Shown piece after piece: positions 1-11,959 of a stretch of DNA of 64,000 nucleotides. The translations under genes were made by a program, and so were the position numbers. Origin of the DNA: Asterella californica. Lineage: Eukaryota > Streptophyta > Marchantiopsida > Marchantiales > Aytoniaceae. The stretch spans positions 2,728,001 to 2,792,000 of the forward strand of contig JAYKYS010000014.1 in NCBI GenBank assembly GCA_036924285.1, given 5' to 3'. How positions within the stretch are numbered: the stretch's first letter is position 1; the number at the start of each line of letters is the position of its first letter. Below the pieces are notes generated by a model. That model ran no database searches and had not been told where the DNA came from. It worked only from the letters and a program-made list of their open reading frames with translations.

Positions 1-1213
1 CTCACCGGAATGATATGACAAAAAAGATTCTATATTTTGCACTTCAAAACTCACACCTCAAAGGTGTGAATTCTGATTAGGGGTGTCAAAGTTAAGCGTA
101 CAACATTTTGGATCTGGAATCTCGCTCGAAGTTTTTATTCTATTTTATAATTGTGTCATATTCACTGATATTGAAAAGTATTTTCATTTTTTATATATTC
201 ACAATAATTTTATTGAGGTTTTTATTTCATCGACATGGTCAGTATCAGTTGGACAGTGACATCCCCTAGTACTGCATTGTCACATATACAGTTCAATGTA
301 TTATGATAGATTTTGCAGGACAATTAGAATATTGCTTCATAAGCTGTACATCAAGTTTCTTAGAGCAAACAATGTGAAGATATGCATAAGAACTTAAATT
401 CATTCATGAGATTCTATGTATTGCTGATTATTAGATGGTAACCATCACACCATTATTGGACGAAAAAGAAGCTTGCTGACTACTATGATGAAAAGAGCTT
501 CAATTCACGTTATCTACAAGCAGCGGTCAATTCAAAATGTATGTTCCTGTCCCAAATATTGGATGATACTGGATATTGGATGACCAAGGAGTTTAGAGGA
601 CTGGAACTTGTTCCAACAAAACGAGTATGAAAAAGATAGGCGAGGACTTCTTAGTGAATGTACATGCACTTATTGGAGATGCATTTAACTAACCACTATT
701 TTCACTTGTTCATTCCATATATCTGAAGAGCACAAACTTTAAGATGGCTTGAAGCTTAAGGAAGATTAAGCAGATTAGAATATTATTCATTCAAGTATGT
801 GTATGTCTATAGAATGTATATTTGGGATGTTAGAAACCAGATTTAGAATTTTCTTAAGAAGGTGTGATATAGATTTGAATAAATTATACATCGTTGTTGT
901 TTGTTTGATGTTATACAATGAGTGTATTATCTAGTGATCAAGAAGTGAATATACATTCATGCAAGATGAACTTCTGGGAACTTTTGCTATGGGAACGCTT
1001 GCTATCGGTAAAATGTATAAACTTTAAGAAAAAATCTAATGCCAAGTACATAAAAAAAAACTTAAAAATTTCTATAAATATTAACTGTTAGTCTACGCTG
1101 AGAAGGAGAGAAGAGCCGTACATAAATCATAAGAGGAGAGGAGACCAACGCACTCCCCAATGTATATATGCAAACCATTGATCGTAAATACTAGATGATA
1201 ATCTTATTTAAGG

Positions 1214-1316
1214 TTTAACTTATCATCTAACCTTTCTCAACGAAAGGATTAGGTAATAAATTAACCTCATGCATATTTACCTCCATCATGGAAAGATGGA
1301 AAAGATGAATATATGC
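1214..1316 (-). repeat. Paired-hairpin repeat, copy I (inverted order)
   Basis: Two adjacent imperfect palindromes. The first (1214-1264) has arms around TCTAACCTTTC and GAAAGGATTAGG with outer TTTAA/TTAA ends. The second (1271-1316) pairs GCATAT with ATATGC and CCATC with GATGG. The same two hairpins occur at 25527-25621, 26884-27015 and 43504-43602, but there the GCATAT hairpin comes first. The reversed order here is what an inverted insertion of one two-hairpin unit would give. Confidence 0.6.
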
Positions 1317-2330
1317 ACGCAATACTGAAAGAGACATCAAAAAGTGATCTCTTCAACTCAGCGTATCACAATGATAGTTGATTTGAGATAAACATGAAAC
1401 ACAAATCAAGATGATGTAAACAACAACGATATAAAAGAACATGGATCTTTTATATCGTTGGAGCAGGTTGAATATGTCCAAATTACAAAGGAGTCAACGT
1501 AAGAGAAGCCAAAGCTTTTTCCAAACTTGAAAGTAAATTGAAGTGCAAACAAAGAGAATTATTTCTAAAGTCCAACTTTGATTGAAATAGATATATTGCT
1601 GTTTATTCAACGTTCTTGAAAATTAAAAAATATCTATTACAGGGTAGAAATAGTTGATATCAACTCTAAAATAATCTAGTTGTCTTGTGCAAGATGTATA
1701 ATCAAAGCACCTACAAGCATACCATTGATATAGTTGCTACCATTGTTTAATGAACTACATTTTTTTCTCTCCAGTTGTCTTTATGACTCCATGTTTTACC
1801 ATCTTCTCAGTAGGTCTATAGCTTTACAAGAGATATATATGATAACCATTGACAAATTATAATTTTTGATATTATTGATTTATTACTCTCTCTCATATTA
1901 TGAAACATGTTTCAAGTTTTTGCTGATGCTCTTTTGATCTTGTTGTCTTAACATCTTGACCTATCTGTATCAGTTTTGTTATAATCATTCGCCTTGATCA
2001 TTGTGCATTCATTATCAATATCACCAACATGAGTCGTCCATATTACTTGAGTCTATCATGCATATACAAGATTCAGGAATGATATCAAAACACTGAAATG
2101 TATTTTTTTTGTTAATGTTCCTCTAAATGTATCGTTAACACAATCTCAATTCATAATTATCAACATACAACTGCTTCTACTTTTGACAAAAATAACTTCA
2201 ACATCTTTATCAAAGTAAGTACATGCACCAACACGTTTTACAAGAATCATTATCTACAAATTGCAATAAAAACTTTCACAAAACTGTATAACGTCAAGAA
2301 TCTGTTGATATACTTATCCGATCTTATGTT

Positions 2331-2470
2331 GATGGGAAGAGCTTCACCTCCCAACATGGAGGTACAAGGTCGATCTTTATAGCTGCTTGTTTGAGTGGCA
2401 TAAGAAACCTTTTCTGGCTTGTGGGGTTCAGCTCATGAACAACATACCAAGAGTGATATCTTAATTATTT
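2331..2470 (+). repeat. SINE-like dispersed repeat, copy S1
   Basis: This segment matches 36594-36735 over about 130 bp. The shared head is GATGGGA followed by TTCACCTCCCAAC, a GGAGGT return arm and a GGTCGA-type box. A second shared block further on reads TTCAGCTCATGAACAA. The head folds like a tRNA anticodon arm followed by a degenerate B box, so a tRNA-derived SINE is possible. The tRNA assignment is inference; the repeat relationship is visible directly. Confidence 0.5.
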
Positions 2471-4229
2471 GTTTTTTCATAAAAACTGGGTATTTCTCCT
2501 TTTATGTTGACTTCTACGTCCGGTTGAGTCAAGTGAAGCAGTTTAAAAATAAGACTTAAAAGTTAATTCTAAAATTAAAGAAAAAGAGAGTTTAAAACAT
2601 CTTTTGGTATCTTGTTTGAGTTGCTTCAAGAATTTGTATTGTAATTCTCCATTGATGTACATAAATTCACTATCAAGTGCTCCTTCTCATTTATTCCTCT
2701 AGCTTTCTTGACAAAATCAAGATATGAAATCTCACAATGTCCTTTAAGATGACATTCGTCAAGAAACATTACTCTTGTCCTCCGATTAAGAAGATGCATC
2801 TTGAGATGAAACATGCACATCATTTCTTCTTTGGAGAGTGGAAGTATGGTTTGCAAATAAAGATTTTCTTATTCTCTGAAGAGGTAAAGTTAGTATGAAT
2901 TAAACGCAATAGAAAATCAGTACTCCAAGCATTTTGTGTCATATGTGATATTGAAATAGAAATTGATGAATGAGTTCTCTAGCTCACATGCTATGAAAGC
3001 TATTGTTCCATATTCCTAATAGTCTTTTCGAGTTAGAGAGTCTACAGAATAACAATCATCAATCATCAATAACATACTTTCATTTCATATTGATTTACAA
3101 CTATAAGAATGAATGTTTCATCATTATCCTCATAGTTGTCATTTTTTTTGTGATAAAACGCTAAACATGCTCACCAAGTTTAGGTGACTTTTGCTCCGGA
3201 GCTTTTTGTAACCGATTGCTATTTGTCTTTTCACAGATTGAGCTCTCTTGCAGGAAGACTTCATCTCACTTCACCTAGTCTAGAGACTATGGGGTTGCAA
3301 CAATGCGTTAGTTATGACGTGTTTATTACTTAAGTTTACACCCTGCTTAGTGAAAAAATGAACTTAAGGTGAATTCGTGAGAAGAAGTCAATCTTTTTAG
3401 AAGCCGGAAGACAGACATCTTCTGACAAACGAAAGCAGAAATACAGAGTGTGCTTCCCAGGAAGACGGTGACTGCAATCGTGAGAAGTACCAACCGTGCA
3501 CCAACTAGATGAGGTTAGGTATACTTAAAAGACAGTCACTACCACAGTAGGTAAGGCTAGGGTCGATCAAGCAATTACCTAAACACGAAAGAGAAGACAT
3601 AGAAGCCAGAGGCGCATCAACACCATAGCTTTCTTTTCTGCTTCTAATGCTTGTAGGATTAAATTTCTTTTGATAAAATAATTAAGTTTAGTTTATTTTC
3701 GTCTAAATTATTAGTCGCTGCTGAAATTTATACTTACTAAAACGGATTGTACAAGCAAAACGAGAGGTACGAATCTATCTGCCATGTGGCATTCGGGCTG
3801 TGCAGTTACAAGGGAAAAACTGAGTAAGAAATCAATGTGAAAAGTCATTTTATTTCTATCCTAGAGAAAACCAGCGTTCGGTTTATGCTAAGGACGTAAT
3901 CGCAACCACATTATCGACCGTGATTATCGCAGATCTTCGCAATGATCCTTGTCTTGCCGATCCTACCGGAGGTCCACAAGAGAGTTTCTCGAGACCAAAA
4001 CTGTTGTCACAACCGCATTGCACAAAGTTTCACATCGAGCTGTGATGCCTCTTTAAGACGAATCATGCAGATTTCGTGCAAAAGTGCTTCTGAGTTCCAA
4101 ATTGTCTCTGACATGGACGCGAAATAGTTGGCTCGTCGCGTAGTGGACACCACAGGGTTGCCTTTCTGAGAGATGAGAACTCGACGTGCATGAGACGATG
4201 CCGCATCTGTTAGTGGCTGAGTTTCTGTT

Positions 4230-4309
4230 AGTGGATCGAATGCGATCAGTTTTTTATGGATCGAATGCGATGGATGCGATGTTTCTCATGGATCGAATGC
4301 GATCAGTTG
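4230..4309 (+). repeat. Three short direct repeats in the Harbinger derivative
   Basis: The block TGGATCGAATGCGAT occurs at about 4232, 4257 and 4289, two copies followed by CAGTT. It is subterminal non-coding sequence of the derivative. Subterminal repeats in DNA transposons can be transposase-binding sites, but nothing shows that here. Confidence 0.5.
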
Positions 4310-4924
4310 TACACAAAAATTGACTGCGCTCCTAATCATCTACAAGTGTCTGCAAGCTACAAACGAGCTTCTAAACAGATTCAACAGCTTGGAACGCAGG
4401 CTGTGCCAAGGACGAGAGTCCTAATTATCTACCTATTGTGATGAATTTCACGATGAATCTTTCAGTCACTTGTCTTCCGAGTTTCGTTTCGTCTCAGAGG
4501 AGTCTCAAGTTGCACTAAAACTTCACACCGGGTGTCGATTAATTTCTGTCGTAGTCCTACAGAAGAGACATATACAAGCAAGCAATCGCATTTCAAGGAG
4601 GAGAGCTCAAGACACTCGGCACTTGAACTCGACTTAAAGTATACGAGCTGTAAAGGTTTGAGTGCCAAGTTTATCACACAATGCAATCTCGAGATGTTTG
4701 TCCCGACAACTATCATGATTACAACCGACGTATTAGAAACGAGCAAGTTATTCATCTCACAATGAATTGTGAGTAAATGCTTCCATGTCAATCGATCTTT
4801 AGGCTGTTGTCTGTACATGCAAAAGTTCGGTTCAAAGGGAAAAAAAGAAAGAGAAGAAACGAAACCAGACATGTAATGGTTGTACACAGTTTTATTTATT
4901 AAAGACTGAAAAGTGCATGTGAAA

Positions 4925-5152
4925 TCAATGATAGAGTTCAAAGTTTAGCACATCGTCTGGACTCGAAGAAACCACGAGCTTCCGGCCGAACGTAGGTTGG
5001 GTTTTTCGGCAATTGGCCTTGCATGGAAACCCCCAGTCCACTCCGTCTAGGAGTGTAGGATCTACATCAAGCATACCATGAGCAGCAAAGACTTTTGACA
5101 GCAACTTCTTCACTACTCTGACTGGCAGCAAAATTTTGCACTTGCAAATCAT
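4925..5152 (-). pseudogene. C-terminal fragment of Harbinger third ORF
   Basis: The minus-strand frame contains VFAAHGMLDVDPTLLDGVD followed by a short Cys-containing tail. It aligns with LFAAHSVAHVDPVLLYGVD at the end of the 151-aa ORF at 20586-21041. Both are preceded by VVKK or LVKK. Only the last 30-40 residues of the homologue are present, directly behind the Myb-like fragment and in another frame, as expected after an internal deletion. Function unknown. Confidence 0.65.
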
Positions 5153-5408
5153 GTCTCCGTTGGCTGTCGGGGCTGATGACTCTATCCTTCACCTCATCGA
5201 CCTGACTTTCCCTTGGTTCATTTTCAACGAGTTCGAACCGTTCAAGAACTCTTCGTCCGAATGCCATCTGCATTCTCCACTCAAGGAGACAGGTACACCA
5301 GACAATCGCAAGTACTGTATAAACAACAAATGAAACAGCGAAAGAAGACAACTCTTCACAGGAAGTCACCAGCTGAAATACGAGGGAACGAGCCATCTTA
5401 ACCTTCAC
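5067..5408 (-). pseudogene. N-terminal fragment of Harbinger Myb-like/membrane ORF
   Basis: The reading frame begins near MARSLVFQLV (about 5396) and carries FAVSFVVYTVLAIV, then a QMAFGRRVLERFELVENEP block and VISPDSQRRHDL. These match, in order, FAVSFVIYSVVTLL, QMALRRRVLELFDLVADEP and VLSPDSQIRHEL of the ORF at 23791-25092. The match stops near 5150 at the deletion joint. The conserved part is the hydrophobic helix plus basic stretch; the trihelix domain is gone. Confidence 0.7.
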
Positions 5409-5760
5409 GTTCTGCCATGGAACTCACAACATCACGTTCCAAATCGTCTCGCGAGCTGAGGATTTCTTATCCCATCGCTGCACAGTCGGACATGACCTGG
5501 ACTCCAAGCGTGTGACATTGCGCGTGCGAGCACCAAAAACCTCACCAGTTTTCCAGACCCCACCCTGCAGGAAGCAGTATCGTAGACGGCAGATTATTTA
5601 TATGACACTGTCCAACCCGCTTCGAGTATCTATTTAAGCGGGTGACTGTGCGGGTGAACTGCCTTATTCCCAACCCTCAAGTTCGCATGCAGCTGGGCGA
5701 GAAACGTACCTCGGTAATGTGGGTGCGGTTACGGCCTAAGTTAGGGGAGGTACTTTACTG

Positions 5761-6135
5761 CAGAAATTTGCTTGATCATACCCCCAATAGGTTCCGTGAG
5801 CTTGATCATACCCCTCTTAATGTTTTCTGGCTTGATCACACCCCTGACTGGTTATTGCCTGCCAAACCAGTCACTTTGTGATGGTTATTCAGATGTGAGA
5901 TTTCACATATTAAAAGAATGATAATATGGATAGTCTAACGCGTTCTTAGTGTCAAATATTTTGAATTACAGTGATATTTAGTTGAGGTTGAAAGTTTTAA
6001 AATGATGAACCAAAAGATAAGATGACTGGTTCGACTGTCAATAATCCGTCAGGGGTATGATCAAGCAACCAAACGTTAAGAGGGGTATGATCAAGCTCAC
6101 GGAACGTACTGGGGGTATGATCAAGCAAATTTCTG
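5761..6135. mobile_element. Mutator-type foldback MITE with iterated 30-bp TIR units
   Basis: The 375-bp element begins CAGAAATTTGC and ends with its exact inverse. It is flanked by a perfect 10-bp duplication, TACTTTACTG, at 5751-5760 and 6136-6145. The TIRs run about 110 bp each. Within each arm the block TTGATCAYACCCC recurs three times at exactly 30-bp spacing (5772, 5802, 5832; inverse at 6058, 6088, 6118). Long TIRs with a 9-11 bp duplication fit Mutator-like elements. No transposase is encoded. The insertion lies 15 bp beyond the Harbinger derivative's right target duplication. Confidence 0.8.
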
Positions 6136-6145
6136 TACTTTACTG

Positions 6146-7774
6146 TCCTCTCGTAGGCGAAGTTCCGTATGCTGGCGTACACAAGTTTTTTCGTTGTTTA
6201 CACACCCTTGTACGTACTCTTTCCCAGTTCGGATCATTCCATAAACAAAACATATTCATCTTGGAAAAAGTAAAATCTATTATTTGTACTTCTTGGAAAC
6301 AAAGTCCGAGTCCGAGTCATCCGGGATCTTGGGAATTGAAGCTTGCGTAGGATACTGTAAGGAGGCTCTCTCCGCGTCTCTCCGTTGGTGGGAACATGTC
6401 GTGGACAACCTTCAATCCTCTGTGCGACGCGATTGGTGATGAAGACAAGAAAGGCCAATCCTGAGCTTGAAATTCGTCAAACGGTGGGTATACAGGCAGC
6501 CTAACGAAGCAGAGAGATATGTATGAATCTCCGTGGACTTGAGTGTGGAGCTGCTTAAAGCGTCCTTGTCAGCTATAAAAACTCAGGATTGGGTTTTATG
6601 CGATAAGGGAATCTTATATCCTGGACAAGCCAGGTGACTGTCAAAACTTTCTTCGAGCTGTCGTCGTTGACAAATGTCGCAGTTGATTCAACTTAGCTAC
6701 CAGAAGGATCGAAGACAACTTGGATAATGGGTTAAAACCACAATCACGTGTCTGCACTCGAGTCGAGTGACGAACCAGAAGCGATTTACCAGGACCAATT
6801 TACCCAGTTCACAGAGACGCTAGGCCTGGTGTTAGAAGCTGTCAGCATCTCTTCGTACTGTAGCTCCAATGTGGCTTGATGGGACAATACAGAGCAGCTT
6901 TCCGTTGGTGTGGGGTTCTCAGCCTGTTCTGTAAGAATTTGGGAACACGAACGTTATTCCGGATCTCAGTTACTCGTACAGTAGGTCTTTACTCTTTCGA
7001 CGCGCGAACATGCTTTGCAGTCGGCTGGATTCCACGTCCATAAATCGAAGAAACTAATGGTGGAAGTTCTGACGAGTTCTTTTGCCATTGAACAGGACGA
7101 CTTGGAAGATAAATAGCAGGAACCCGAGTTCACCTTAAGCGTCTTCACGCTTGTCCTCACGAAGTTCATAGGCATACGTTTGTTTGATGACAGTTCCTTG
7201 AAACAGATGGATTGTTCGAGTCGATGCACGAGTACAACTAATATGAACGCATAGGAACTCTTAATCATTCGAACCTTGTTCTGTGGCTCTCCGTTAACTC
7301 CTAAACAGTTCAATCCTTACTAATTACAGTCATATCTCTGTGACGACTCACGTTGTTCTCATTTCCCCGCTCGAGTAAATGATGACCACTATCAAGAACA
7401 ACGAGCTTGCCCGTTGATAATGTATTCTTAGGTAAGTAGGAATTAGCGGCAACTGAGAGGAAGTGCAAGGACCACCTGAAACAGGTGTCAATCAAATCCA
7501 GCACCGACCATAACGAAACAGAGACAAGATACTGAACAATCGAAGGCATTTGCCTGCCTATTCAAGAATGATCATTATGTGATCAGACAAACACACAGCA
7601 AAATCCTGCGCACAATCTACCTTCCACCCGAGTTCATGAATGATACTCACTGTACAGTGCACAGATTACTCAAATCCAAGCGCTGAGAAACTACTGTTTT
7701 CTTCCCAAAGCACATGATATCATTCACGCTTCGGAACCCCATGCTGAAGATTTCATAACATCTCAGGAAACAAT
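6146..7774. other. Intergenic region 3' of the wax synthase gene
   Basis: I see no recognisable gene. Minus-strand frames of 115 and 79 codons (6966-7549) have no family features, no splice-linked partners and no homologue elsewhere in the window. The part next to 7775 should include the 3' UTR of the wax synthase. Confidence 0.5.
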
Positions 7775-9055
7775 CTAAACAGAAAAGGTCCGTCTCAGGC
7801 CACTAAAGAAGAGATTCCTGACCCAGAGAATAAATGTATTCAAGTCTTCAATGTTCTGCCTGTCACTACCGCCTCTGACAAGGGGAGGGTAGAAAAGCCA
7901 CGCGGCTGTGGAGAACAGAAAGCTCAAAGTGACAACCCGACCAACCCACTTCGGTAGGTAGTACTTCTTGCTTCTCAACCACGCTTCCAAGATAGTGGCA
8001 ACTCCATTGACCACAAAAAACATGGTAACTTCAAATGTGGGATTTCTCCGACTCATGTAGAAGAAAATAACCTCGTGCATGATTCCAGACACGGTAAACG
8101 CAGCGAAGACAGCAATGGCTTTCTCTTGCATTGAGGGCTTCTTCCCTGACCGCCGACTGTACGCAGTTATAATAGGCTTGTAAATTGATACCCTAAGAAG
8201 GTTGTTTACTAGCAAGTTCCATCTTCTACCCCAAAAATCACCAAGCGAAGTAGCGAGGAAAGGCATATTAAACTGAGCAGGAAGCTCCACCTTGAAAACT
8301 GATGCAGCTATAGCAGCAGGGAGCTCGAAGGAGAAGAGAATTCCAAGGTAGAGAAGAACCGAATAACTCATGTAAAGAACAAATGTAGGCATATAAGCTT
8401 CTCTCATGTACAGTTGAAGCCAAAACCCCGTAGCGACGAAATAGAATAAACAACGAAGCAGCACAGGTTTCCAGTCTAAAGAATATGCAAGATAGCGCAT
8501 CCACTTCGGCATTCCTGGCTCCTCTTCGGTTCTGCGTTCCATTCTTGAGAGGATCTCCTTCTCGCTCTCCACACTGAACCCATTCCTACTAGCTCCAGGT
8601 TTTCTCGACACAAGACCATTCCCATTTTTGCCTTCGGATTTTGAGTTTCTCGAACTCATCATAACCTCCCCGTCAACGACAGAAGCACGAGTATCGAACT
8701 CACTATTAGATGCGCTGGTTGGCGAAGGATCCGGTGTCATGTGCAGAGAGAAGCTCATACCAGTGAGAAAACGAGGGAATGAAGACATAATCCAGGGGTC
8801 TTTAGCCGGGCCACATCCGTATGCAACCATGATAAGCTTGAAAGAGCCCATCCACAGGAAGAAGAAGCTCTGGAGCGACCGCTCGGGAGAAGTTGGCGCT
8901 CTCCAGGGGACAAGGATATAGAGTGGAAGCAAAGGTACAAGCGCCAGCAAACGAGGGACGCCTTTCGGTAACTTTAAAACCAGGTAGAAGACGTACGCCG
9001 ATCCCAACAAAACTAGCCATACCCACTCAAAGCGTCCTGTTAAAGGCACCATCAT
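7775..9055 (-). CDS. Wax-ester synthase-type MBOAT acyltransferase (long-chain-alcohol O-fatty-acyltransferase family)
   Basis: The 426-aa intronless protein resembles plant MBOAT wax synthases, which esterify fatty acyl-CoA to long-chain alcohols in the ER membrane. Several hydrophobic helices lie at about 10-50, 60-80, 200-260, 315-355 and 370-395. The FLATSLGDFWGRRWN signature is at 266-280, and SGIMHEVIFFY carries the expected catalytic His at 327. EVTMFFVVNGV follows, as in seed-plant homologues. A Ser/Glu-rich hydrophilic insert at about 106-180 makes it longer than typical 340-350 aa relatives. An in-frame TGA lies about 45 bases upstream of the first ATG, so this start is well supported; a second ATG follows directly. 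The substrate is inferred from the family; a DGAT-like or other MBOAT activity is possible. Confidence 0.88.
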   Translation of the reverse strand: MMVPLTGRFEWVWLVLLGSAYVFYLVLKLPKGVPRLLALVPLLPLYILVPWRAPTSPERSLQSFFFLWMGSFKLIMVAYGCGPAKDPWIMSSFPRFLTGMSFSLHMTPDPSPTSASNSEFDTRASVVDGEVMMSSRNSKSEGKNGNGLVSRKPGASRNGFSVESEKEILSRMERRTEEEPGMPKWMRYLAYSLDWKPVLLRCLFYFVATGFWLQLYMREAYMPTFVLYMSYSVLLYLGILFSFELPAAIAASVFKVELPAQFNMPFLATSLGDFWGRRWNLLVNNLLRVSIYKPIITAYSRRSGKKPSMQEKAIAVFAAFTVSGIMHEVIFFYMSRRNPTFEVTMFFVVNGVATILEAWLRSKKYYLPKWVGRVVTLSFLFSTAAWLFYPPLVRGGSDRQNIEDLNTFILWVRNLFFSGLRRTFSV

Positions 9056-10689
9056 AAGCTGATGCCCGGCAGGAGCAACTGCGAAGAAGAAACTACCTCA
9101 AGCACCCGACCATTCGAGCTGGACTTCTAAAGCTATACCATCTCTACTGCAGATTCAAAGCTTCCTCGAATCTCTCCGTCGAAAGCTCGTGAATACATCT
9201 GCAAACACCTACCATCGCCAAACACTCGTCACTCAAAACAGATCTGAAACATGTCAGTGACTAAGATCGCAATTCTACTTGCTGCAAGGGAAGCCTCGAA
9301 ATGCCGTCCAATTTTCAGACTTGCAGGTGAGAGTATTTCAATCGCGAATCCACCTACTGGCAGATCTGCAACTGACAACTTGCATTGGGTTCACAGTCCC
9401 AATCACTGCTGTAATTGCCAGGCAAATGCGCAAAAAGCGCTCGGTTCATTTCTTACAGTAACAAACGAGAACGTGAGAGAACTACTTCCGAACTCTTCTC
9501 CCTAAAACCCGCGCATGTGTTCAGAGGCCACGAATGACGTTCTGGTCTCGCAGCAAGCTTTCAAGCTACTCGCCGCCGCCGCGCTGCTCTCGGAGAGAAC
9601 CAGGGTTCTTCACCCAACCGGCAAAAAAGCAAAATCTAACACAACAGCCAACTTTGAGCATTTGACCGGGTAAAGCAAGCTCGTGTTGGAAGGGGACGCC
9701 GGGAACTGAAACACCCGAGTGTTGAAAAAGTTCACAGGACCTAAAACATCGGGAAGCTATCGCTTGAATGGATCCCAGGATCGTCGAGAACGGACGAAGT
9801 CAAAGTATTTGAAACCAGCGAAAACTCCATAGATTTCAGAAGCAAAGACTCGAATACTCTTCTTGTGTTTGTGGGCCCGTCTGACGATGTTCATTCATTC
9901 ATCTGTTCCTATAGCTAAATTGATTTCTCGGAGGGTGTACTTTCAAAGGTAGTTATAATCTCTTTGTTACCATCTATATAGCGAGTGAAATAGAGATACG
10001 ACATGAATGAAAAGAAGAGATCACAATGGCTTCATGCTTCTACATCACATTTGTATGGTCTCTTCGTTTTCTCGACTTAAACTATTCCGCAAGTAAACGC
10101 GACTTTCGAATCATGCAAATGCGAACGTATTCCTTTGAACTATTCCAATGCACCTCAACTGTGTGCGAACTACAGTTATGCTAATAATGGATATAGTGCA
10201 GTGAACTCTGCAGTACAAACACTGTAAGCACTCCAAACAAGTTGCTGCTATGCATTTGATTGCAGAGAAAGTGAACACACGAATAAGTATTGGCGACTTG
10301 TCTACCGGTAAGATGCGCCTTTGCTTGGACCTCCTACCGTGGGTGGTGACTTGTAGCAGAGGTGTGGCGGTGACCATCTGTTTTACGCTACCAGAGGACC
10401 TGTTCTCTGGTGCTTTGAAATTGTCTCACTCATAAAGGAGAATATACATGCGGCGGTGAATTCATGTACTTTCCGTCGCGATTGGGTTTCTCACGTGCGC
10501 GATGTCGGCATAGCTCATCCTTATCTTTGTTTTATGTGAGATAAACCGCTCACACTCGTGTCGGATCAGGACTGACACTTTAGACTGATAAATTGAAAAC
10601 TTTCAAATTTTGGTATCATATCTTCCTTGGAACTTTATTAAGGATATAATATTTGTTGTTAAATGAGTCTGTCCAGATTATACCTCTTT
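9056..10689. other. Wax synthase 5' flank and intergenic DNA
   Basis: This holds the 5' UTR and promoter side of the minus-strand wax synthase, including a GC-richer stretch with CCGCCGCCGCG near 9570. The remainder has no supported gene. Small overlapping plus-strand frames at 9.25-9.5 kb and 10.1-10.4 kb show no family features. Confidence 0.5.
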
Positions 10690-11100
10690 TCAAAGGAGAG
10701 GGTTACAGTTGAGACACGTGTCCTTCAGGTTGAAATCCCCAGTGTGGTATAAAAGTAGGAAATGAGTATTTCTCTTTTCCTCCCCATCTGCTTTAGGATA
10801 GATAGATTTTTCTGTTTTGTTCCAAGTAACCCTAAAATTTTCGTCTGAATGTTTCTCATTCGGTACTCAACCGTTAGTTCTGAAGTGAGTTACCTATTGT
10901 AGAGCTTTGATTTAAATTCTTAAGTGACAGATTCCACTCTGGCAATAAAAGTTTTTCAGCAAAAATGTTTTAATTGAACGGTTAGGATTCTTTGCTCGCA
11001 GATAGTGAACCCGAATGAAGTCCTGCGGGTTACCAAGACTATTTCAAGGGGCACCGGCCGTTTAAGAGTATTCCACTTTACATGCTTTCCGACAAGAAAA
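10690..11100 (+). repeat. TATA-bearing dispersed repeat, copy A
   Basis: This segment carries TATAAAA at 10748-10754, then TTCTGTTTTGTTCCAAG, then downstream blocks TTTTTCAGCAAAA and GGGGCACCGG. The same blocks in the same order occur inverted at 27367-27960, and the first half occurs inverted at about 11960-12120. Another GGGTATAAAAG (TATA at 11213-11219) lies just downstream. A TATA box with conserved flanks in dispersed copies suggests old solo LTRs or another promoter-bearing element. No termini or target duplications could be fixed. Confidence 0.5.
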
Positions 11101-11959
11101 CGTATAGTACGTTTCAATCTTCAACGGAATCTTCCAACCGATAGATTAGGAATTGGGTTACTTGGATGCTCGCAACCCATTGGAACTTGGTTTACTTAAA
11201 CCACAAGTAGGGTATAAAAGACTCCACTTCGCACGGAGAGGACTTTTTTCACTGTAATTTTTTTTCTTCTCTCAGTCAGAGTGTGGGAGGCCAAGACCCC
11301 AGTCGAGCTCCCTGTCTCAAAAAAGCTCTCTGTGCAATTGCAGGTCATGATAACGCGAGGGGTAAATGATTATAATAAATATGCTGAGTATTAAAATATT
11401 TCAAAATTAGAATATTTAAAATATTCTATTTCTATGATTTTCAGTGATCTGGGATTCACTTGATAAGCCGTATGCGAGGAGACTTGCACGTACGGTTCGG
11501 AGGAAAATTCTGAAGCCGTCCGTATTCTTCCAAAGCTCATCATGGGCTCATTTTGAAGTCTTTTTCTTCTGCTCTTTGACTACCAAGATCACAATGTTTA
11601 ATCACGTACTGGATGACGACTGCGTTGCACGAATCTCTCAGGGGCCTCCGCCCGTGTCGAACTTACTTAGCAAAGGTTAAAAGTGATTAGTGGTGAGGAT
11701 TCTCATCGTTAGTATAACCGAACTTGTGATTTAACTATTAAAGGGTGTAAAAGTGGTATGCTGCCTTGCCCGCTTGAGGCTTTTCAACGTGATTATTTTT
11801 ATCGCTTTTCATTTCTGCTGCACGTTGATACGTCGAAGCTGCAACTGTTCTACTAACTGTAGCACTATAGTGATCACGTCTTCATCTTAATGTGAAATCT
11901 GTCAAAGAAAGAAAGGAATCATAAATCATAATTTATAATTTATCTTTAACCAAACTATT

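Larger units (their letters stand above)
1..3891. other. AT-rich gene-free region
   Basis: No ORF here has recognisable domain content and no splice-linked coding series is visible on either strand. The longest frame, about 76 codons on the minus strand near 2.6-2.85 kb, matches no family I know. Two repeats are listed separately: a paired-hairpin copy at 1214-1316 and a SINE-like segment at 2331-2470. The rest looks like neutral AT-rich intergenic DNA. Confidence 0.6.
3892..5736 (-). mobile_element. Non-autonomous PIF/Harbinger element (internal deletion derivative)
   Basis: The left end GGACGTAATCGCAACCACAT and right end (inverted) GGCCGTAACCGCACCCACAT form degenerate TIRs flanked by TAA (3889-3891 and 5737-5739). 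A 3-bp TAA/TTA duplication is the PIF/Harbinger hallmark. The right TIR is nearly identical to the TIRs of the 6.5-kb element at 19041-25495. Inside, on the minus strand, the N-terminus of that element's Myb-like ORF is joined to the C-terminus of its third ORF. The transposase gene is missing. This is therefore a deletion derivative of a related autonomous element, probably mobilised in trans. Confidence 0.8.

Noticed and set aside
5642..6182. Plus and minus frames reading LDHTP repeats
   Set aside because: They are the 30-bp iterations of the foldback element's TIRs read as codons.
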